Source: Ancrocorticia populi (lineage in GTDB: Bacteria; Actinomycetota; Actinomycetes; Actinomycetales; Actinomycetaceae). Taken from it: 64,000 nt of DNA. How positions within the stretch are numbered: the first letter of the stretch is position 1; each line of letters opens with the position of its first letter. The DNA lies in the NCBI RefSeq assembly GCF_003123745.1, contig NZ_QETB01000001.1:62001-126000 (forward strand), given 5' to 3'. Below are positions 1 to 7,062 of the stretch, one piece after another. The position numbers and the translations under genes were made by a program. The notes beneath the pieces are model-generated. The model saw only the letters and a list, made by a program, of their open reading frames with translations, had not been told where the DNA came from and made no database searches.

Positions 1-760
1 TGAGACATCCACGTGGACAACATACTTCATTCCCGGAATCCTCGGCACGCTGAAGGCGGCCGCTCTAGCCATAGTCTTCTCTAATGCCCTTGGCTTGATC
101 TTGGGAATCATGAGGCTTGCCCGAAACAGGCTAATCCGGATCGTTGGAGGAACTCTGGTGGAGTTCTTCCGGGCCGTGCCGGTATTAGTCCTTATGCTGT
201 TCTTCTACTTCATGTTCGCGGCCGCGCTCGATAACCCCGCCGATGCGCCGTTCTGGGGTGTGGTGTGTGGATTAACCATGTACAACGGAGCAGTCATCGC
301 GGAGCTTGTTGCTTCGGGCGTCAAGAGCCTTCCTTCTGGCCAGAGCGAAGCTGGGCTTGCCTTGGGGATGACCAGCGGGAGAACCCTTGTATCGATCCTG
401 CTTCCGCAGGGACTAATCGCGATGATGCCATCGATGGTGGCCCAGCTTGTTGTTATCCTCAAGGACACGGCGCTTGGCTACACAATCACTTACTTTGAGC
501 TGCTCAACAGGGCGAAGACGTTCGGTTCGGCATACCAGAACTACCTGCCCGCACTCTTCGTTGCCGCGGTGATGTTCATTATCGTGAACATCCTCCTTGG
601 GCAACTGGCGCGAATCCTCTCGAGGAAGCTCGAATCAGCAACCGGATTAACCGCGCCTGAGCAACAGGGAGACCCCGAGGAGGACCTCGCGCTCAGCGAG
701 ATGAATGCTGATATTACCCCGCCGATGAAAGATCTATCCGCCGCAAAAGCTGCGCATTGA
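1..760 (+). CDS. Amino-acid ABC transporter permease, 3' part (glutamate/GluD type)
   Basis: Membrane subunit of a polar amino-acid importer; it forms the channel together with a second permease and works with an ATPase and a binding protein, all outside the window. The open frame runs in from the left edge (first full codon at base 2), so the true start is missing; an internal TTG at 95 is not the start. Seen: several hydrophobic helices, the segment EFFRAVPVLVLM typical of HisM/GlnP permeases, and the EAA-type loop with ASGVKSLPSGQSEAGLALG, which docks the ATPase. The tail after the last helix is hydrophilic and rich in acidic residues, like actinobacterial GluD. Its 3' end overlaps the end of the convergent ATPase gene by 47 bases. 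The exact substrate is inferred. Confidence 0.85.
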   Translation, partial: ETSTWTTYFIPGILGTLKAAALAIVFSNALGLILGIMRLARNRLIRIVGGTLVEFFRAVPVLVLMLFFYFMFAAALDNPADAPFWGVVCGLTMYNGAVIAELVASGVKSLPSGQSEAGLALGMTSGRTLVSILLPQGLIAMMPSMVAQLVVILKDTALGYTITYFELLNRAKTFGSAYQNYLPALFVAAVMFIIVNILLGQLARILSRKLESATGLTAPEQQGDPEEDLALSEMNADITPPMKDLSAAKAAH

Positions 761-2789
761 GGGCAACCACAACGGTGGAAAGCGACATGAGGATCGCGCC
801 CACGCTCATCGGAAGGATGAAGCCAATGGGTGCTAGCACGCCAGCGGCCAGCGGCACGGCCAGCAAGTTGTAGCCGGCGGCCCACCAAAGGTTCTGCTGC
901 ATCTTGGAGTAGGTGGCGCGGGAAAGCTTGATCACGCTTAGGACGGACTCCGGGTTGGAGGACGCAAGGATCACGCCAGCCGAGCCAATCGCAACGTCAG
1001 TTCCAGCGCCAATCGCGAGTCCAACATCAGCGGTGGCGAGGCCCGGCGCATCGTTCACGCCGTCTCCCACCATCGCGACCTTATGACCCTCGTCCTTGAG
1101 CTCGCCGATCTTCGAGGCTTTATCTTCGGGTTTTACCCCAGCGAACACGCGGTCAATCCCGAGTTCGTCGGCCACGGCATTCGCAGCGGCCTCAGCATCA
1201 CCGGTAATCATCACTACGTCTGTGCCCTGATCGTGCAGGGCCTGAACGGCGGCCTTGGATTCGGGGCGCACCTCATCTGCAAGCCGTAGGGCACCGGCAA
1301 CTTCGCCATCAACCACAACGTGGAGCACGATAGCGCCCTCATTCTTCCAATTGCCCACGGCCTCCAGTTCGGTCAAATCCCGTGAATCGAGGAGGTTCGG
1401 CCCGCCAACCTCGATCTTCTGCCCATCAACCTTTGCGCTAACGCCAAGCGCCGGTTCTGAGGAGAAATCTTGGGCGTGTGGGACATCGATCTCCTTGTCG
1501 CGGGCGGCGGCGGTGATGGCGCGCGCGAGCGGATGCTCACTATCAGCTTCAGCCGCGGCGGCCAAGGAGAGGAGCTGATCCTCTGAATCAGCTGCGCTGT
1601 GATCCGCCAAGGCGGTACCGGTCACGCGCGGCTCTCCAACGGTGAGCGTACCGGTCTTATCAAACACAACCGTGTCCACGGTTCGCATGGATTCGAGTGC
1701 CAGCCGGTCCCGGATGAGGATACCGCTCTTGGCGGCGCGTTCCGTGGCAATCGAGACCACGAGGGGGATGGCCAAACCGAGTGCGTGTGGGCAAGCGATC
1801 ACTAGCACAGTCACCGCGCGGGTCACGGCGTCTTCGGGTGCTCCCACGATCAACCAGACGATAGTTGTGATGGCCGCGGCGATCAGCGCGTACCAGAAGA
1901 GGAGGGCGGCCACGCGGTCCGCGATGCGTTGGGCGCGCGAGGACGAAGACTGAGCATCCGAGACGAGTTTTTGTATGCCTGCGAGCGTGGTTTCCTCTCC
2001 CGTCGCAGAGACTTCCACGCGCAGTCCCGAGTCCGTTGAGATCGTCCCGGCCACCACGCGATCGCCTTCGCTACGGGAGACGGGCCACGATTCGCCCGTA
2101 ATCATCGATTCGTCCACGTGGGCGGAACCTTCTACAATCGTCCCGTCCGCTGGGATCGAGGATCCGGGACGAATAACGACGACGTCGCCCTCCTCCAAAT
2201 CCTCCGGCGCCACATTCTCGGTGGAATCACCGCGCACTACCTCTGCTTCATCAGGCAGGAGGGCCGCAAGGGAATCGAGGGCCGAACTGGTTTGGGCCAG
2301 TGAGCGCATCTCGATCCAATGGCCAAGCAACATGATGACCACGAGGAGGGCTAGCTCCCACCAGAAATCGAGTTCGTGACCCAGCAGATGGAGGCTGGAC
2401 CCCCACGAGGAAACGAATGCCACGGTGATTGCCAGAGCGATGAGAAGCATCATGCCGGGCTGGCGGTCCTTGATCTCCTGAAGGCCTCCGGAGAGGAAGG
2501 GCTTGCCGCCCCACACGAACATCACCGTTCCAAGGATCGGTGAAACCCAATCAACCCACGCGGCGTCCGGCAACGAGTAACCAATCAAGCTGGCAAACAT
2601 TGCGTTGAACCCGATCACCGGGATCGCGAGAACCACCATGATCCAAAAGAGACGCTGGAACATGGCCACGTGGTCCATGTGTCCCGAGTGGTCGTGGCCC
2701 GATTGCTCGTGGCCAGAGTGTTCATCGCCGGGTTGCCCATTGTCCATGTTCATGGTGCTGTGTTCGTAGTCCTGATGCTCCTGTTGCAT
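714..2789 (-). CDS. Heavy-metal P-type ATPase, CopB-like (CPH type)
   Basis: ATP-driven metal efflux pump of the inner membrane. The start was set at the ATG at 2789, which has GAGG about 9 bases upstream; the open frame extends 50 codons further without family similarity. The protein is about 691 aa. The first 45 residues are rich in His and Met (several GHxxSGH repeats) and lack the CxxC domain of CopA. Then follow transmembrane helices, TGES (about 231-234, dephosphorylation), the membrane metal motif CPH (about 333-335) and DKTGT (about 377-381, phosphorylated Asp), with a GDGVNDAP hinge later. The CPH motif with a His-rich N-terminus is the signature of the P1B-3 group (CopB-like, Cu/Ag). 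No copper chaperone or CsoR-type regulator is adjacent. Confidence 0.92.
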   Translation of the reverse strand: MQQEHQDYEHSTMNMDNGQPGDEHSGHEQSGHDHSGHMDHVAMFQRLFWIMVVLAIPVIGFNAMFASLIGYSLPDAAWVDWVSPILGTVMFVWGGKPFLSGGLQEIKDRQPGMMLLIALAITVAFVSSWGSSLHLLGHELDFWWELALLVVIMLLGHWIEMRSLAQTSSALDSLAALLPDEAEVVRGDSTENVAPEDLEEGDVVVIRPGSSIPADGTIVEGSAHVDESMITGESWPVSRSEGDRVVAGTISTDSGLRVEVSATGEETTLAGIQKLVSDAQSSSSRAQRIADRVAALLFWYALIAAAITTIVWLIVGAPEDAVTRAVTVLVIACPHALGLAIPLVVSIATERAAKSGILIRDRLALESMRTVDTVVFDKTGTLTVGEPRVTGTALADHSAADSEDQLLSLAAAAEADSEHPLARAITAAARDKEIDVPHAQDFSSEPALGVSAKVDGQKIEVGGPNLLDSRDLTELEAVGNWKNEGAIVLHVVVDGEVAGALRLADEVRPESKAAVQALHDQGTDVVMITGDAEAAANAVADELGIDRVFAGVKPEDKASKIGELKDEGHKVAMVGDGVNDAPGLATADVGLAIGAGTDVAIGSAGVILASSNPESVLSVIKLSRATYSKMQQNLWWAAGYNLLAVPLAAGVLAPIGFILPMSVGAILMSLSTVVVALNAQLLRRIDLSSAG

Positions 2790-2879
2790 TGCGTTAACCT
2801 CAGTCTCTTCACCTTGGGAACACTGAGTACAACGCGTCTTTGCGGCCGAGTATTCCCGCCAGCACCTCGCATCATTTCC

Positions 2880-3011
2880 GTGAGCGCACCCATTTTCGTG
2901 AGTGCGGCGGATCGAACCCTTACTCTGAAGGCGGAACACGCACTCTCACGACCCGCGGCGGTGCTCCGTTTCGTGAGCGCCCCCTTTAAACCGTGAGCGC
3001 CCCGTTTCTGC
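2880..3011. repeat. Cluster of short GTGAGCGC-type intergenic repeats
   Basis: Upstream of the ATPase gene a 19-base motif recurs: GTGAGCGCCCCGTTTCTGC at 2993-3011, a close copy at 2973-2991, a weaker copy at 2880-2898, a partial copy from 2898, and an inverted copy at 2931-2949. Another inverted copy lies at 31634-31652, 28 kb away. No reading frame explains them. They could be a small interspersed repeat family or protein-binding sites. Confidence 0.55.
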
Positions 3012-3024
3012 CCCGGTTTACCCG

Positions 3025-3297
3025 TCACCCTCGATCGCGAAAGGCCCCTTGTAGTTTGAGGGCGATCTCAGATGTGAATACGAGTGATGAATCGTCTCGG
3101 CATGATACGCGTACGGCAAATGCACGATGAATTGAGGCGAGATGCCTGACTTCCCAAGGTTCTGAGATGGAAGAGTAAGAGCTAACCGGAACGTAGATAC
3201 CGCGTCGGAGCTGGACCAAGCAATGCTCCTCGGGTTGTTTGCGCTGTGCTCTGCTAAGTCCTGCTGTGGTCAGAAGATCATAATGAGAGGTGTCCAT
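3025..3297 (-). pseudogene. Truncated AbiEi-like antitoxin/DUF559-type protein
   Basis: A 90-codon frame resembles the N-terminal winged-helix segment of actinobacterial AbiEi-type (type IV toxin-antitoxin) proteins: a start such as TTAGLSRAQ, then LVQLRRGIYVPVS, then RHLASIHRAFAVR and a degenerate SEIALKLQG that stands where family members have SHESAALLHGLP. Full-length relatives are about 280-320 aa, so roughly two thirds is missing, and the frame ends at a stop without a nuclease or antitoxin C-terminal domain. No good ribosome binding site precedes the ATG, and no toxin partner lies beside it. I read it as a decaying remnant; a short real gene cannot be excluded. Confidence 0.5.
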
Positions 3298-3442
3298 GAA
3301 GTTTAGTAGGGCATGTAGCCCTAGCCATGACGTGGCGTAACTGGCATCCTGTGGAGAGTTTCTTCACGGAGCGGGCCTGTGGGAACCGTGAGGGGTGTGC
3401 TCAGGGGATGGTGTACCGAGGGCTTCGGTGTGACCACAAAAG

Positions 3443-3475
3443 TGCCCTCGCCAAGGCTAAAACTTGGCGAGGGCA
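3443..3475 (-). terminator. Intrinsic terminator after the helical-repeat protein gene
   Basis: Perfect 13-bp inverted repeat (TGCCCTCGCCAAG at 3443-3455, complement at 3463-3475) with a 7-base loop. Read on the minus strand it is followed by CTTTTGTG. It lies 18 bases beyond the stop codon at 3494. Confidence 0.85.
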
Positions 3476-3493
3476 ATTCGTCGCTTAGGAGGA

Positions 3494-4351
3494 TTACTCA
3501 GCAGGCTTGTCGGTTGGATCCGTTACGGTCGGCTCAGGTTTGCTGGCCGTCTTCTCGGGCTCGGCCGCAGCCTCATCGTTCAAGGCTCCCTCGGCCGCCT
3601 CTTCTGCAACTTCCTCGGCTACTTCCTCAGTAGCTACTTCGGGGGTCGGGGCGATATCGGGCTCGGGCGTATTCGCGCTTGCTGGAGTTGCGCTCTTTAC
3701 GTCCTCCCAATAGGCCTCGGCCCAAGGATCCTCAACGGGCTGGCTGCGCTTCCACAGGTAGAAGACGCCGCCACCGAGGGCACCGAGTGCTGCGAAGATA
3801 CCGAAGAACTTCTTGGCCCGCCCCTTCTTCTTGGGGCTCGTGGTGAGTGCCTTCGTGGTTGATTCCTGAACAGCTACTGCTTTGGTCTTAACGTCCCCAT
3901 CGGACCGAGCGGCCTCGTTTGCAGCCTTTGCGGCGGCCTTGGCACGCGGTACGTAATCGTTGAGTACCTTGTCCTTGGCGTCGTTGGCCTTATCGAGTGC
4001 GTCTTCTACGTGAGGGGTGGCCCAGTCGATACCTTGCTTGGTCAGCTCGGTGGCGTGATCAGCGTACTCGGATGCCTTCTTCACGGCGTCTTCTACGTGA
4101 GGGGTGGCCCAGTCGATACCTTGCTTGGTCAGCTCGGTTGCCTGATCGGCATACTCGGATGCCTTCTTCGTTGCATCCTCAATGTGCGGGGCGGCCCATT
4201 CCGCTCCCTGAGCTGCGAGAGTCTGGGCCTGCTGTGCAATCTGCTTGGATGTGGCGTTGGCACTGTCCTTCAGAGTCTCTGCCACTGCGCGCACCTGATC
4301 AGGAGTCTGCGCGGCGATTTTCTTCTGGGCCTTCTTCTTTCGGCAGAACAT
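3494..4351 (-). CDS. Helical-repeat single-pass membrane protein, unknown function
   Basis: Start chosen at the ATG at 4351, preceded by AAGGAGGA; upstream codons look non-coding. The protein is about 285 aa. The first half is a row of amphipathic, Ala- and Lys-rich 29-residue units (core WATPHVEDAVKKASEYAD) with two near-identical and two weaker copies, like apolipoprotein- or LEA-type helices. A Lys-rich stretch (KKKGRAKKFF) precedes one membrane helix (about GIFAALGALGGGVFYLW), followed by an acidic Pro/Glu/Ala-rich tail. The same plan (helical repeats, one helix, low-complexity tail) is common in small actinobacterial envelope proteins next to the cyclophilin gene. Function not recognised; envelope or membrane-surface association is inferred. 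Confidence 0.75.
   Translation of the reverse strand: MFCRKKKAQKKIAAQTPDQVRAVAETLKDSANATSKQIAQQAQTLAAQGAEWAAPHIEDATKKASEYADQATELTKQGIDWATPHVEDAVKKASEYADHATELTKQGIDWATPHVEDALDKANDAKDKVLNDYVPRAKAAAKAANEAARSDGDVKTKAVAVQESTTKALTTSPKKKGRAKKFFGIFAALGALGGGVFYLWKRSQPVEDPWAEAYWEDVKSATPASANTPEPDIAPTPEVATEEVAEEVAEEAAEGALNDEAAAEPEKTASKPEPTVTDPTDKPAE
3999..4172. repeat. Two tandem 87-bp repeats inside the helical-repeat gene
   Basis: Copies at 3999-4085 and 4086-4172 differ at about 7 of 87 positions; the first 53 bases are identical. A diverged copy continues from 4173. The near-identity at the DNA level points to a recent in-frame duplication of one 29-aa unit, so copy number may vary among strains. 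Confidence 0.85.
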
Positions 4352-4585
4352 CAAATCCTCCTTGGTCAACTCCTCACATCGCGATCTGGTTGATCGCTGG
4401 TAGGCCAAGTGAGGGGTCCTATGTCACTATCTTGCCTAGATATTGGTGCTCTGTCAGCATAACAGCCGAATTCACCGAATCTTTACGCGGTGAGCCAACT
4501 GAAAACAGCGTGTTGTGGAGCACGGAGAGTGGCCTGTGTGGATGGAATGCGGCACTGTGCCCACTCCTGTGCAAGGATGGACCCT

Positions 4586-5107
4586 ATGGAAGCTACTTTG
4601 CATACTAACCACGGGGATATCAACGTGGAGCTATATCCGAATCAAGCGCCTCAGACCGTTGCGAACTTTACGGAACTAGCAACGGGAGAGCGCGAGTGGA
4701 CAGATCCGGAAACGGGTCAAAAGACAACCGATCCGCTGTACAACGGCACGATCTTCCACCGCTGCATCTCCAACTTCATGATTCAGGGCGGCGATCCGCT
4801 GGGAACTGGTACTGGTGGTCCCGGCTACCAGTTCGATGATGAGATCCATCCCGAGCTCAACTTCAATGATCCTTACGTCCTGGCCATGGCAAACGCAGGC
4901 AAGCGTTTCGGCCGCGGCACCAACGGTTCCCAGTTCTTCATCACCGTTGCACCTACACCGTGGCTACAGGGCAAGCACACCATCTTCGGCAAGGTCACGG
5001 ATGACAAGTCCAAGGCTGTTGTGGATGAGATCGGGCTGGCTCCTACGGGCCGTGCAGATCGCCCGGTAGAAGACGTAGTGATCGAGTCCATTTCGGTCAA
5101 CGAATAA
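4586..5107 (+). CDS. ppiA: Cyclophilin-type peptidyl-prolyl cis-trans isomerase
   Basis: Catalyses cis-trans isomerisation of Xaa-Pro bonds, assisting protein folding in the cytoplasm. The start at 4586 gives a 173-aa protein beginning MEATLHTNHGDINVELYP, the usual cyclophilin start, with AAGGA 8 bases upstream; the in-frame ATG at 4577 is the alternative. Core motifs are present: FHRCISNFMIQGGDPLGTGTG (split over residues about 50-70), NGSQFFIT and the final GRADRPVEDVVIESI. There is no signal peptide. In mycobacteria ppiA also sits close to the crgA-trpG-pknB block, as here. The rhomboid gene follows after 10 bases, so co-transcription is likely. Confidence 0.95.
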   Translation: MEATLHTNHGDINVELYPNQAPQTVANFTELATGEREWTDPETGQKTTDPLYNGTIFHRCISNFMIQGGDPLGTGTGGPGYQFDDEIHPELNFNDPYVLAMANAGKRFGRGTNGSQFFITVAPTPWLQGKHTIFGKVTDDKSKAVVDEIGLAPTGRADRPVEDVVIESISVNE

Positions 5108-5117
5108 GCCAACTCTT

Positions 5118-5816
5118 ATGAGTGATGTCAGCTCGTCAGGGTTCTGGGCGAAGTCACGCCGTTTCCTAGGGATCGAGAACGTGAACGCGCCCGTCACGTT
5201 ATGCCTGATTGGCGTGTGCGTGGCTGTTGCGATAGCCGAATTCCTTAACCAGAGAATCGGCGCCGCACTCGTTTACGCCCCGGTTCTTGGCGAGGATCAG
5301 CCCTACCGAATCCTCGGTTCCGCTTTTCTTCATGCGGGCTTCTGGCATCTTGTCTTTAACATGTACGCCCTATGGCTGGTTGGGTCCGCGCTCGAGCCAG
5401 CCATAGGGCGTATACGGTTTCTTGGGATCTATCTACTTTCGGCGGTCGCCGGAAATATCGCTGTGCTCCTAACCGCCGATCCCTCCGGTCAAAGCTGGAT
5501 CACGGCAACTGTAGGCGCCTCGGGCGCCGTCTTCGGAGTGTTTGGTGCCCTTTTCATCTTGGTGCGCCACTTCGGATCAAATGCCACGAGTCTCATCATC
5601 GTGATCGTGGCCAACCTGCTTTTGGGCTTCGTCCCCGGCATGAACATTTCCTGGCAGTCCCATGTAGGTGGCCTACTCATCGGCGGCATCTTGATGCGGC
5701 TGATGACGATGGGACGCGAGAGCCTCACGCCCACTCGCCGCCGAATCCGCGATGCCGTGGTATTTCTGGTTGTGGCCTCTGCGCTCGTTGGACTCTTCTT
5801 TTGGGGATACCGCTAG
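5118..5816 (+). CDS. Rhomboid family intramembrane serine protease
   Basis: A six- to seven-helix membrane protease (232 aa) that cleaves other membrane proteins within the bilayer. The catalytic dyad is visible: Ser135 in GASG followed by AVFGVFGALF, and His182 in SWQSHVGGLLIGG. His72, His77 and Asn81 in LHAGFWHLVFN form the conserved oxyanion and loop region. The ATG at 5118 follows the ppiA stop by 10 bases. A rhomboid gene right after the cyclophilin is a common actinobacterial arrangement. The substrate is unknown. Confidence 0.92.
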   Translation: MSDVSSSGFWAKSRRFLGIENVNAPVTLCLIGVCVAVAIAEFLNQRIGAALVYAPVLGEDQPYRILGSAFLHAGFWHLVFNMYALWLVGSALEPAIGRIRFLGIYLLSAVAGNIAVLLTADPSGQSWITATVGASGAVFGVFGALFILVRHFGSNATSLIIVIVANLLLGFVPGMNISWQSHVGGLLIGGILMRLMTMGRESLTPTRRRIRDAVVFLVVASALVGLFFWGYR

Positions 5817-5832
5817 TCTCCTCAGGGCACCA

Positions 5833-6064
5833 TTACCCACAATCACTCACAATCTGTGGGTAAAGTTTTCCACAATTGCCGTATGTCGGTGGATAACTCT
5901 GAATAGAGTAGCCAACCTCCGACCCCGATCTTTCCGCACGATCTCGAGGAAATCGTGTGAGAAGCCCATTCCGCTACTAATTACACGCCTGTCATTATCC
6001 ACAGACATACCCACAACTGTGGAGGAATTGAGTTGTGTATAAGTTGTGGTTTTGCCGTGGAAAA
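5833..6064. promoter_or_regulatory. Cluster of DnaA-box-like 9-mers
   Basis: A non-coding, AT-rich stretch holds two matches to TTATNCACA (TTATCCACA at 5995-6003; TTATACACA as complement at 6034-6042) and near matches: TTACCCACA at 5833 and, as complement, 5855; TTTTCCACA at 5866; TTATCCACC as complement at 5889; CCCACA near 6010; and TTTTCCACG as complement near 6055. Eight such sites in about 230 bases is far above chance. It could be an origin or DnaA-titration site, or a DnaA-controlled promoter region. dnaA and dnaN are not in the window. Confidence 0.6.
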
Positions 6065-6141
6065 CTGCGATCAATGTGGCAAAATTGGATCTATCGCGCG
6101 GCTCAGCTACGCCGCATCTGTTGAACAGAAGGGCACGGGTA

Positions 6142-6753
6142 GTGGGAGCTGGTGCGGAGCACAGCGGAAAGAGATTCCAGTTGGATTGGCATACGGTTCG
6201 ATTGTTCCTCTATCGCTGCTTCAAACGCCTTGGAGACATCATCGTTTCGGCGCTAGGAATCATCCTGCTGGGCATCCCCATGGTGATTGCCGCTGTGGCG
6301 ATTAAGATTGAATCCCGCGGCCCCGTACTGGATCTGGCCGAAAGGATCGGTAAAGACGGCCGTCCTTTCGTATTGATGAGGTTCCAGACCGGCCACGAAT
6401 TTTCCCAGTCAGACGAACCAGCACGTACAGCTAGTTTTCTCCGAAGGACTCATTTGGATGCGGCGCCCCAGTTGTTCAACGTCCTTATGGGGAGCATGAG
6501 CATCATCGGACCGAGCGCCGAATCCAGAGAGTTCTACCGGGCCTCGCGTCAGGAGATTCCGCAAATCCGTCAGCGCCTGCTCGTCAGGCCGGGAATGTCT
6601 GGATTGGAGAAGGCGGCTGGGGCCACGGAGCTGGCAAGGGGAACCGAAAGCCCAAATGTTGAGTACGTGAGAATGCAAAGCGGGCTCTTAGATCTGAAGA
6701 TATTTGCTCTGACGCTCTTCGTGTTGTTTCACGATGATAATGGCAGTGCTTAG
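6142..6753 (+). CDS. Phosphoglycosyl transferase-like protein with altered active site
   Basis: Resembles single-helix (monotopic) phosphoglycosyl transferases that load a sugar phosphate onto undecaprenyl phosphate to start glycan assembly. Seen: a re-entrant helix (LGDIIVSALGIILLGIPMV), PFVLMRFQTG and PQLFNVLMGSMSIIGP. The catalytic pair, Asp-Glu in the usual LDELPQL, reads LDAAPQL here (Asp106-Ala107), and the GPRP motif reads GPSA. The complete paralogue at 19321-20016 keeps both. The start is uncertain: GTG at 6142, TTG at 6181 and GTG at 6046 are all possible and no ATG fits. It leads the rightward glycan operon. It may be inactive, regulatory or altered in chemistry. Confidence 0.7.
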   Translation: MGAGAEHSGKRFQLDWHTVRLFLYRCFKRLGDIIVSALGIILLGIPMVIAAVAIKIESRGPVLDLAERIGKDGRPFVLMRFQTGHEFSQSDEPARTASFLRRTHLDAAPQLFNVLMGSMSIIGPSAESREFYRASRQEIPQIRQRLLVRPGMSGLEKAAGATELARGTESPNVEYVRMQSGLLDLKIFALTLFVLFHDDNGSA

Positions 6754-7062
6754 AACCAAATAGCGGTGGTTTCTTCGTAATAAGATCTGGCAATCTGCCC
6801 TATTGTGACGCGGCCAATACCGGTATGATGCGCCTTACGAACTTGGTCACGCTCCTCCGCTGCTCGGGTGCTGGCAGCGGAGATGATTGAACTCTTACCC
6901 TTGGGGCACTCCCTCAAGGATGAATCTTCTAGATATTTACTAAGACGTTTGGCATAACGAAATCGCTGATCCGAATCCGCGCTACTCGTTCAACGCTCTC
7001 AGTGAATATCATTTCTGGATCCTGGTTGATCTACCCGTTTCACGCACGGAGTAGGGGACAAA
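6754..7062 (+). promoter_or_regulatory. Long non-coding leader of the rightward glycan operon
   Basis: About 310 bases without a gene. A weak promoter candidate is TATGAT at 6824-6829, with TTGTGA about 15 bases upstream. Downstream is a perfect 9-bp hairpin (CTCCGCTGC at 6855-6863, complement at 6874-6882). The ribosome site GTAGGGG lies just before the ATG at 7063. A leader of over 200 bases suggests regulation at the RNA level, but I recognise no known riboswitch. Confidence 0.35.

Noticed and set aside
2880-3011. CRISPR array
   Set aside because: Copies are irregularly spaced, partly inverted and too short; no cas genes.
3999-4172. Assembly artefact rather than true tandem repeat
   Set aside because: The copies differ at several positions and the encoded 29-aa unit continues in diverged copies, so it is a real protein repeat.
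3997-4608. 203-codon plus-strand frame over the helical-repeat gene
   Set aside because: Antisense shadow; its apparent repeats are only the complement of the 87-bp repeats.
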